Origin: CG1-02-33-12 sp964403775
GTDB lineage: Archaea > Nanobdellota > Nanobdellia > Woesearchaeales > CG1-02-33-12
Assembly: GCA_964403775.1 (NCBI GenBank)
Contig: CAYOHL010000042.1
Span: 1 to 7,018, forward strand
Length of the DNA: 7,018 nucleotides
Direction: 5' to 3'
The position numbers and the translations under genes are program-made. Under the pieces are notes generated by a model, which was not told the DNA's origin, searched no databases, and was given only the letters and a program-made list of their open reading frames with translations. How positions within the stretch are numbered: position 1 is the first letter of the stretch; every line of letters begins with the position of its first letter. Positions 1-4,825 of this stretch are shown piece after piece.

Positions 1-16
1 CAGTGGATTTTTAGGA

Positions 17-129
17 CACAAGGAAAACATAGTTTTCCGGTGTGCCAAAAATGCAGAGCATTTTTGAGCATGCCAGAAATGCTCATCCTCATACTAAAGT
101 ATGAGGTTTTCGCAAGCATTTCTGTGCAT
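17..129. repeat. Hairpin array 1 (tandem/nested inverted repeats)
   Basis: Almost every base lies in an inverted repeat. Arms 22-28 and 32-38 (GGAAAAC/GTTTTCC, 3-nt loop) are extended by CACA 17-20 with TGTG 41-44. Arms 47-54 and 58-65 form a perfect 8-bp stem with loop AGA. Arms 66-71 and 79-84 (GAGCAT/ATGCTC) form a third. Arms 87-95 and 98-106 form a perfect 9-bp palindrome with a 2-nt centre. An alternative outer stem pairs 70-83 with 115-129 (14 bp, one bulged T at 125) and encloses the 87-106 hairpin. The arms AGAAATGCT/AGCATTTCT and the CAC...GTGTGCC frame recur in the second array at 1903-2057, so the two look like copies of one element family. Whether it acts as RNA, as a mobile palindromic element or as a DNA structure cannot be told from this window. 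Confidence 0.7.
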
Positions 130-382
130 AAATGAAAAAATAGAGAAAGCAATTGAAATATTTGTTATGCTATTCGGATTATACATCTTAATCCAAATAT
201 TAAGAATAATATTTGGTGGCTCCTGGACCACTGAAGACTTGATTATAGGATTACTAATTTTTAATTTAGGTTCAATTTTCACAATAGGCGTATCAGTTGC
301 CCAGCTGAAATCAGATCATAATCATCTTAAGGAACAGTTCAAAAGTCTTGCAAGTGATTTTAAATCAAAAGTTAAAATTTAG
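101..382 (+). CDS. Small two-helix membrane protein, unrecognised function; start uncertain
   Basis: This 93-residue reading frame is not one I can name. Two hydrophobic stretches are clear, about residues 18-40 (IEIFVMLFGLYILIQILRII) and 46-69 (LIIGLLIFNLGSIFTIGV), joined by GGSWTTED. A charged C-terminal tail (LKSDHNHLKEQFKSLASDFKSK) looks helical or coiled-coil. It is probably an inner membrane protein with two helices. The start is doubtful. ATG 101 lies in the right arm of a palindrome (98-106), and an in-frame stop at 95-97 sits just upstream, so the first ten residues are encoded by the hairpin array. No Shine-Dalgarno or well-placed TATA box precedes it. A second ATG at 132 is out of frame by one base in an A6 run; one extra A would give the more natural start MKKIEKAIEIF. 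The gene may be damaged or frameshifted at its 5' end, or may start within the array. Confidence 0.6.
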   Translation: MRFSQAFLCINEKIEKAIEIFVMLFGLYILIQILRIIFGGSWTTEDLIIGLLIFNLGSIFTIGVSVAQLKSDHNHLKEQFKSLASDFKSKVKI

Positions 383-394
383 GCTGGCTCTAAG

Positions 395-420
395 ATTTCT
401 TTTTGTTTAATTACCTTTTT
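395..420 (+). terminator. Possible oligo-T terminator after the small membrane protein
   Basis: Starting 13 bases after the stop codon there are T-rich runs (TTTCTTTTTGTTT, then CCTTTTT) with no hairpin. Archaeal RNA polymerase commonly terminates at such oligo-T tracts. The next promoter begins near 465. The rest of 383-464 is featureless AT-rich sequence. Confidence 0.3.
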
Positions 421-464
421 ATGGGATTAATTTAACTCATTTTTAAACTTTTTCTAACCTAAAA

Positions 465-481
465 CAAGAAAAGTTTAAATA
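465..481 (+). promoter_or_regulatory. BRE/TATA promoter of the GIDE-lemA operon
   Basis: A purine-rich BRE (CAAGAAAA) is followed directly by a TATA box, TTTAAATA at 474-481. The box centre is about 27 bases upstream of ATG 505. Transcription would therefore start at or next to that ATG, giving a leaderless mRNA. This supports ATG 505 over the TTG at 499. Confidence 0.6.
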
Positions 482-504
482 ATACTCAATTAATTTTATT
501 GATA

Positions 505-1299
505 ATGATAATGAAAAATATAATTTGGATGTCTATCTGGACATTGGGTTTTTTTGCAACAGGCGTATTCTTATTCTGGGAGGGAATTAAACTATTAAAG
601 CAAAAGCGCCTGATAGAAAACATACCCACAAGCAAGATAAGGTCTCTTGCAATGGGTTTGGTTGAGATTTATGGAGAAGTTGTTCCTGCATACAAGGAAA
701 TACTGAAAAGCCCTTTCTCAAATAAGGATTGTGTTTATTATAGCTACACAATAGAAGAATACCGCAGCTCTGGCAAGAGCAGCCATTGGGTTACTGTTAG
801 CTCAGGGCATGAAGAACAGCCATTCTACTTAAAGGATGATACTGGCGGTGTCCTTATTGATTCAAAGGGAGCAAATGTAAATGTTTCAAGAGATTTTGAG
901 TTTAAACCTGGTTTTGGCAGAAAAACCCCTGATGCAATAATAAATTTCCTTAATGCAAAGGGTATGAGCCGCAAAACACTTTTTGGATTTGTCTCATTTG
1001 GACCCGACGAAAAAAACATGAGGTATAGAGAGCACTTTATTGCTCCAAAAGACAAGCTTTACATAATGGGCACTGCAGCAGACAACCCCTTTGTTGAGGA
1101 TGGCACAGCAAAGGATAATGTAGAGGATGTAATGATACAAAAAGGCAATAATGAAAAAATATATTATATCTCAGACAAGCCTGAGAACGACTTATTGAAG
1201 GAGATGAAATGGAAGGTATTGGGTTATATAATCCTGGGGGCATGCTTAAGCATAGCAAGCTTAATAATAAGTTTTAAATACATGTTTAATCTATTATAA
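505..1299 (+). CDS. GIDE-domain membrane protein (MUL1/E3-ligase-like family, no RING)
   Basis: The protein has 264 residues from ATG 505; ATG 511 is also possible and TTG 499 is less likely given the TATA position. An N-terminal membrane helix (about residues 6-26) precedes a GIDE-type domain. Its markers are TSKIRSLAMGLVEIYGEVVP, then SPFSNKDCVYYSY, a short LKDDTGGVLID segment, and YREHFIAPKDKLYIMGTA near the end. A second membrane helix (about 238-259, VLGYIILGACLSIASLIISF) closes the protein. The family includes eukaryotic MUL1, where GIDE lies between two membrane helices and is followed by a RING finger. Here the chain ends just after the second helix, so there is no RING and an automatic 'E3 ubiquitin ligase' label would mislead. 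The biochemical role of prokaryotic members is unknown. The next gene, lemA, follows after 20 bases in the same direction, and GIDE-LemA pairing is recurrent in prokaryotes, so they probably act together at the membrane. Confidence 0.8.
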   Translation: MIMKNIIWMSIWTLGFFATGVFLFWEGIKLLKQKRLIENIPTSKIRSLAMGLVEIYGEVVPAYKEILKSPFSNKDCVYYSYTIEEYRSSGKSSHWVTVSSGHEEQPFYLKDDTGGVLIDSKGANVNVSRDFEFKPGFGRKTPDAIINFLNAKGMSRKTLFGFVSFGPDEKNMRYREHFIAPKDKLYIMGTAADNPFVEDGTAKDNVEDVMIQKGNNEKIYYISDKPENDLLKEMKWKVLGYIILGACLSIASLIISFKYMFNLL

Positions 1300-1307
1300 A
1301 TAAAAAT

Positions 1308-1313
1308 GGAGGT
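1308..1313 (+). promoter_or_regulatory. Shine-Dalgarno site of lemA
   Basis: GGAGGT lies 6 bases before ATG 1320 and complements the 16S rRNA 3' end. As an internal operon gene, lemA uses a strong SD, while several other genes here look leaderless. Confidence 0.8.
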
Positions 1314-1319
1314 ATTAAA

Positions 1320-1889
1320 ATGGCAGTTGGAACAATAATAATAATTTTAGTTGTAGTAGCTTTTGTAATTGTTACAATAGCAGCATATATAGTAGGAATA
1401 TTTAACAGCCTTGTAAGGCTCAAAAACAATATCAAAAAGTCATGGGCAAACATAAATGTGCTCCTGAAACAGAGATCAGACGAGCTTCCAAAGCTTATAA
1501 ACTCTGTAAAAGGATATATGACGCATGAGAAAGGCACGCTTGTAGAGCTTACAAAGGCAAGAACATCTATGCTAAATGCAAAGACAATGTCAGAGAAAGC
1601 AGATGCAGACAATGCAATAAGCAGCGCACTTAAGACAATATTTGCTGTTGCAGAAAACTATCCAAACTTAAAGGCAAATGAGAATTTCATCCAGCTGCAG
1701 AACAGAATAAGCGGGCTTGAAAATGAACTTGCAGACAGGCGAGAATTCTACAATGACAGTGCCAATACCTACAACATAAAAATACACTCATTCCCTGACA
1801 TGATCATAGCAGGATGGATGAAATATACGGATGAGGAAATGTTTAAGGTTGCAGAGGAAGACACAAAGGATGTTGAAGTAAAATTCTAA
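1320..1889 (+). CDS. lemA: LemA family membrane protein
   Basis: This 189-residue protein has the standard LemA size and layout. A single N-terminal membrane helix (about residues 3-28) is followed at once by the family signature NSLVRLKNNIKKSWANINVL, then LLKQRSDELPKLINSVKGYM and THEKGTLVELTKARTSM. The remainder is predicted as a long helical bundle (AENYPNLKANENFIQLQNRI, LENELADRREFYNDSANTYN) with the typical late segment HSFPDMIIAGWM. LemA proteins are membrane-anchored helical bundles facing outside the cell or its equivalent; their biochemical role is not settled. MamQ of magnetosomes is a member, and family genes often neighbour GIDE-domain or M48 peptidase genes. Here lemA is the second gene of a two-gene unit with the GIDE protein. 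The start is firmly set by the SD site. Transcription probably ends at the hairpin near 2028-2057. Confidence 0.92.
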   Translation: MAVGTIIIILVVVAFVIVTIAAYIVGIFNSLVRLKNNIKKSWANINVLLKQRSDELPKLINSVKGYMTHEKGTLVELTKARTSMLNAKTMSEKADADNAISSALKTIFAVAENYPNLKANENFIQLQNRISGLENELADRREFYNDSANTYNIKIHSFPDMIIAGWMKYTDEEMFKVAEEDTKDVEVKF

Positions 1890-1902
1890 AATATTTATCA
1901 AA

Positions 1903-2057
1903 AATTGTCAGAATACTACAAACTTCAGTTTGCAGATGAATGACAACTCCTATGACAATTCACGAAGAAATGCTGAAAGCATTTCTTGTGTCCCAGAAAT
2001 TTGTGAAACAAATTTCTAAGGATTCTCAAATACTGTGGACTGAAGTCCACAGTATTT
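1903..2057. repeat. Hairpin array 2, between convergent genes
   Basis: Outer arms AATTGTCA 1903-1910 and TGACAATT 1953-1960 enclose a small hairpin (CAAACT 1919-1924 with AGTTTG 1927-1932). Three strong hairpins follow. The first pairs 1965-1974 with 1978-1987 around loop GAA, extended past one bulged G by CAC 1961-1963 and GTG 1988-1990. The second pairs 1995-2004 with 2008-2017 around the same GAA loop. The third pairs 2028-2040 with 2045-2057, a perfect 13-bp stem with loop TGAA. The first stem has the same arms AGAAATGCT/AGCATTTCT as the array at 17-129, and CTTGTGTCCCAGAAAT here matches the GGTGTGCCAAAAAT region there. The array fills the whole gap between lemA and the minus-strand gene ending at 2060. 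Confidence 0.75.
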
Positions 2058-2080
2058 ATTTAATTTATTTTTATAATTTT
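2028..2080 (+). terminator. Likely lemA terminator: 13-bp hairpin plus T-rich tail
   Basis: The perfect stem 2028-2040/2045-2057 with a TGAA loop is followed on the plus strand by T-rich sequence (TTTATTTAATTTATTTTTA). This suits termination of the GIDE-lemA transcript. The tail overlaps the 3' end of the convergent gene. On the minus strand the hairpin is not followed by a T tract. Confidence 0.4.
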
Positions 2081-2695
2081 GTTTAAGCTGTCTATGCTTT
2101 TCAGCAGTGAAAACTTTGTTTCTGCATGTTTTTTGTTTATCTTATCAAGCATCTTTTTTATACCTCTTCTTTGCTTGTCTTTTTCTGGCCTATCCTTCAA
2201 TTTAAATTTCCTGCATTTTGCAAACAACAGGCATTCGCTCTCAAGCACATTTCTCAAAAGCTTTATGAAAAGGATTTTGTCCTGGGTGAAATGACATAAA
2301 AACTTAAAATCTCCTTTATTAAACAGGTTTTCAGTGAAATATATTATTTCATCATCAAGATTCCAAGGGATGATGACTTGTTTTATCCTGTTCTTTTTTA
2401 TGATTTCTTTTGTTTTCTTGCCTAAAGAGCCTAGTTTAAAATCAGTGACCTTTGCCTTTATCAGATTTAATCTATTGTTGTATGCTATATTAAGAATACA
2501 CTCTGAGATTTTTGATTCTTTGCTGTTGTTGTCCAGCAAAAGGATCTTTTCCTTCTCATTAATAAGTTCTCTTGATCTTATCTCTTTTTTTACCCTTTTT
2601 TCAATAAGCCTACAGAGACAGGCTTTGCATAATCTTAGGCCAAGGTAAGGCAGTTTTATCTCTGCCTTGGCTTTACTGCATTTCTGGCATAACAT
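2060..2695 (-). CDS. Degenerate NcsA/Ctu1-like protein lacking catalytic motifs
   Basis: The 211-residue protein begins like archaeal NcsA/Ctu1 tRNA U34 2-thiolases. A zinc-site pattern is seen in C3-x2-C6 and C23-x2-C26, followed by IEKRVKKEIRSRELI in the place of the family's EKRVRRTIRK. It also keeps NLDDE (112-116), from the family's GHNLDDE, and the C-terminal KKHAETKFSLLKSID, matching KHPGTKFS. The active-site elements are gone. The PP-loop SGGxDS reads DNNSKES (55-61), the central CxxCG pair reads LGSLG (88-92), and the late ECP reads DRP (168-170). It is also shorter than the roughly 300-residue enzymes. It therefore cannot easily adenylate tRNA or hold the 4Fe-4S cluster, and is best seen as a pseudoenzyme. 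It might bind tRNA or partner a true NcsA elsewhere, or be decaying, though the frame is intact over its full length. TATA placement supports ATG 2695 as a leaderless start. Confidence 0.7.
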   Translation of the reverse strand: MLCQKCSKAKAEIKLPYLGLRLCKACLCRLIEKRVKKEIRSRELINEKEKILLLDNNSKESKISECILNIAYNNRLNLIKAKVTDFKLGSLGKKTKEIIKKNRIKQVIIPWNLDDEIIYFTENLFNKGDFKFLCHFTQDKILFIKLLRNVLESECLLFAKCRKFKLKDRPEKDKQRRGIKKMLDKINKKHAETKFSLLKSIDSLNKIIKIN

Positions 2696-2713
2696 GTTTT
2701 TTTAGGTTTTTAA

Positions 2714-2726
2714 GGCATTTAAATAG
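2714..2726 (-). promoter_or_regulatory. TATA box of the NcsA-like gene
   Basis: Read on the minus strand, CTATTTAAATGCC contains a TATA element (TATTTAAA, plus-strand 2718-2725) centred about 26 bases upstream of the start codon at 2695. No SD lies in between, so the mRNA is probably leaderless. Confidence 0.55.
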
Positions 2727-2799
2727 TTATTGATTTCAGATTTTCTCGTCTATAAACCTATTTTAGAATTGTGTTACTACTCTATAATCCTTAAAAAAT

Positions 2800-2814
2800 C
2801 GAAAGATTTATATA
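2800..2814 (+). promoter_or_regulatory. BRE/TATA promoter of the putative small RNA
   Basis: CGAAAG (2800-2805) and TTTATATA (2807-2814) form a good archaeal BRE/TATA pair facing right. It resembles the CGAAACATATAAATAG motifs at the right edge of the window. The expected start of transcription is about 2835-2838. No gene-like reading frame with an SD follows, which points to a non-coding transcript. Confidence 0.6.
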
Positions 2815-2835
2815 GTAGTTACGCTTACAGAGTAG

Positions 2836-2985
2836 TTAGAAGCAGGTTTGGGGGTGTTTATCTACATCTTTATTTTCAACTATCACCTCTTTTTCCTGGG
2901 ATTGGGGCCTCGGCTCCTATCTCAGGTTTATAATCACCTCTTTTTCCTGGGACTGAGGCTTCGGCTTCATTCCCGGGTTTTATAA
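2836..2985 (+). ncRNA. Putative structured small RNA with two anti-SD linkers and twin hairpins
   Basis: The boundaries are estimates: the start from the TATA position, the end from the last hairpin and following T-rich sequence. The RNA would begin with about 45 bases that include a G-run (GGGGG, 2850-2854). Two units of 51-52 bases follow, 2882-2932 and 2933-2984. Each has a linker AUCACCUCUUUUU and then a stem. Stem 1 pairs 2895-2908 with 2913-2926 around CUCG; stem 2 pairs 2946-2959 with 2964-2977 around UUCG closed by C-G. Each has one mismatch and two G-U pairs. Differences between the copies mostly keep pairing, including a full G-C to A-U swap at stem position 11. AUCACCUC is identical to part of the 16S rRNA anti-SD tail. 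I do not recognise this as a known RNA family. If the minus strand is the one used, it would instead be the 3' UTR of the protease gene. Confidence 0.5.
2882..2984. repeat. Two-copy tandem repeat, 51-52 bp period
   Basis: The first 20 bases of the units starting at 2882 and 2933 are identical (ATCACCTCTTTTTCCTGGGA). The units diverge within the stem and agree again at the 3' end (GGTTTATAA versus GGTTTTATAA). A fragment, ATCAATTTT, starts a possible third unit at 2985. The internal palindromes are described under the small RNA. Confidence 0.85.
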
Positions 2986-3000
2986 TCAATTTTAAGAATT

Positions 3001-4785
3001 TTATCTTTTAAGTTTAATAATAATCTTATCTTCTCTCTTTCTTCTGAAAAACAATATTCCTATCAAAAGCCCAATAAATATGCCTAAAACAAGCACTGAG
3101 ACAAAACTTTTGTTGATATAAAGCATGGATTTTTTATTATTGTCAAAATATATGTCGAGATTGCTTAGTTCAAGGGCATATTCCGCATAAAGCAAAGCCG
3201 AGTATTTGTCATCATCCTTAAGGCTTTTTGCGTATTCATAATAAGAATAACCGATTATCGGAAACATCTCTTTTTTGCCTGTCTCAACAATGGTCTTCTC
3301 AACAATCTCTAATTTTTTATTTAAAAGATTGTCAACATGCTCTTCCTCAACACCTAAGGTGGAGAGTATGATGTCTGACTCTGCCTTTGCCTTGCTTGCC
3401 TTAAACAAACAGAGCTCATAATCCTCATTTCTCATGTCAGAATACGCAAGCTCTATCTCTTTTTTTGTGTCAGCAAGGAGTTCTGGAAAAAATAATAAAA
3501 CATACTGGTAGCGCTCCTCTGCCTCAAATATTTTTGTTATGCATGAACTTCTTAAAACCTCTTTATTAAAATCAAATTCCTTTCCCTTGTTATTAAAGAA
3601 TTCGCTCCATGATTTAGCACTATAAAATCTTTCAACAGCATATGCCAGAGAGCTTATGCTGGCATTTAATTCCCCTTTTCCAAGCTGTTCCTCACCCAGC
3701 TCAAGGTAATGTTCTGCTTCTATAAGTCTTTCCTTTACTATTGCATAAGTTTGTAAATCAGTTATTGTCTCATACTTAAATGGCAGCCTTGAATTAAAGC
3801 CTTTTATCTCATTATGCACTGATTTTATTTTGTCTGCCACGTCTTTTTTTTTCATATCCTGCATTAAGAATATAAGCTGCCTGTACTTTGTGTTTGCACC
3901 AAAACAAAAGCTTGCAGCAGAATAAAATGTTTCTTTATTAAAAGCTATTTCTCCTTTCTCACTAAAGTTTTTTGCATTTTCCTCTATTTTAATAAGCTCC
4001 TCACCCAGTTCCTGTTCTTTTGAATTTTCAAATTCTTTTTTTAGCTCCTGGCTCTTGTTGCATAATCTCTCTGCCAAAATCTTCATAATTCCAGCATATT
4101 CATCACTTATTTTAAGGCTTTCAGTTATTGCTTCTTTTTTCTTCCCTGTGAATTCATAGAGGGTATCATCAAGGTCAGATACCTCAACAATAATTATGTC
4201 TTTTTCTTTTCCATATTCAACTAAATCAATGGTTTTATTATCAATTTCCTTTGAAAATCTTGTTCCTGTTGGTATTAACACTTTTTTTATTTTCATGGTT
4301 GAGGCAGCATCTATCTTTTCCTTAAGGCCACCAACAGGCCCAACAATTCCTCCGGAGTTTATTGTTCCTGTTACTGTTATGCTTTGGTCAATATTTAAGT
4401 TATTAAGCATTGCAATTGTTAGTGCAGATATTGCAGCACCGGCACTTGGGCCGCCTATGATGGATGACTCTGCCTTTATTGTATAAAAAAAATCATAGTT
4501 GTCACAATGGGCATTGGCGTATTTGCATGCTATCTCCCTTGCAAACCTTGTTGATATCTGGGTATCAAGCTTTGTCAGCGGGTATATTTCAATAAACACG
4601 CGGCCTGTTCCTGGCTTTATCTCAAGATAAAGGTCTGCCGGAGAGCCCTCATAACCATAGTCTGTCTGGCTTACAGCCAATAAAGGCATGCGGCCAACAC
4701 TGGCATAGCAAATAGGCATTATAAATAGAAAAACTAATACTAACCCTAATGAAAAAAATACCTCTTTTGATTTTAATAGCTTCAT
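3001..4785 (-). CDS. Secreted, membrane-anchored Lon-type (S16) serine protease without AAA+ domain
   Basis: Starting at ATG 4785 the protein has 594 residues. The frame extends to a TTG at 4806, but a TATA box 28 bases upstream and a clean signal peptide favour ATG 4785. The N-terminus is a signal sequence: MKLLKSK, a hydrophobic core (VFFSLGLVLVFLFIMPI), then CYAS. The S16 proteolytic domain follows, with GGPSAGAA giving nucleophile S114 and GPVGGLKEK giving K155; the 41-residue spacing is close to that of the Lon Ser-Lys dyad. TGTINSGGIVG and KVLIPTG are typical of the fold. From about residue 215 onward the chain is charged and helical, resembling coiled coil or TPR-like repeats. A membrane helix at about 561-580 (FVSVLVLGIFIGLLIGILFF) precedes a basic tail, RRKREDKIIIKLKR. 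It resembles the predicted archaeal serine proteases of COG1750, not cytosolic LonB. The likely topology is an external protease held by a C-terminal anchor. topA lies 40 bases upstream; each has its own TATA, so co-transcription is optional. Confidence 0.85.
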   Translation of the reverse strand: MKLLKSKEVFFSLGLVLVFLFIMPICYASVGRMPLLAVSQTDYGYEGSPADLYLEIKPGTGRVFIEIYPLTKLDTQISTRFAREIACKYANAHCDNYDFFYTIKAESSIIGGPSAGAAISALTIAMLNNLNIDQSITVTGTINSGGIVGPVGGLKEKIDAASTMKIKKVLIPTGTRFSKEIDNKTIDLVEYGKEKDIIIVEVSDLDDTLYEFTGKKKEAITESLKISDEYAGIMKILAERLCNKSQELKKEFENSKEQELGEELIKIEENAKNFSEKGEIAFNKETFYSAASFCFGANTKYRQLIFLMQDMKKKDVADKIKSVHNEIKGFNSRLPFKYETITDLQTYAIVKERLIEAEHYLELGEEQLGKGELNASISSLAYAVERFYSAKSWSEFFNNKGKEFDFNKEVLRSSCITKIFEAEERYQYVLLFFPELLADTKKEIELAYSDMRNEDYELCLFKASKAKAESDIILSTLGVEEEHVDNLLNKKLEIVEKTIVETGKKEMFPIIGYSYYEYAKSLKDDDKYSALLYAEYALELSNLDIYFDNNKKSMLYINKSFVSVLVLGIFIGLLIGILFFRRKREDKIIIKLKR

Positions 4786-4809
4786 AACACCTAAAGAAAT
4801 AACCAACTA

Positions 4810-4818
4810 TTAAATATT
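4810..4818 (-). promoter_or_regulatory. TATA box of the S16 protease gene
   Basis: AATATTTAA on the minus strand lies in the short gap after topA, centred about 28 bases before ATG 4785. It predicts a leaderless start there. AGGTG also lies only two bases before the ATG, too close for a normal SD. Confidence 0.5.
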
Positions 4819-4825
4819 TTTTGAT

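Noticed and set aside
2730..2933. 67-codon plus-strand reading frame in the gap between the NcsA-like and protease genes
   Set aside because: It starts upstream of the BRE/TATA at 2800-2814, has no SD, shows no recognisable domain, and its last third is a structured repeat unit.
2882..2984. CRISPR array
   Set aside because: There are only two contiguous units with internal palindromes and no unique spacers; neither the layout nor the neighbours fit CRISPR.
2882..2984. Minus-strand reading with two GAGGTGAT Shine-Dalgarno sites
   Set aside because: Each possible SD is followed only by very short frames (stop within about 17 codons), and the only promoter nearby faces the other way.
2838..2985. 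tRNA, SRP RNA or box C/D RNA
   Set aside because: There is no cloverleaf, no SRP helix 8 motif and no proper C/D box pair; the isolated UGAU-like and CUGA strings on the minus strand are too close together.
4196..4486. 96-codon plus-strand frame opposite the protease catalytic domain
   Set aside because: It is the antisense shadow of a conserved catalytic region and has no start signals. The same applies to the plus-strand frames opposite topA (4998-5456, 5188-5442, 6066-6359) and opposite the NcsA-like gene.
3001..4806. TTG start at 4806 for the S16 protease
   Set aside because: ATG 4785 gives a better signal peptide and fits the TATA spacing.
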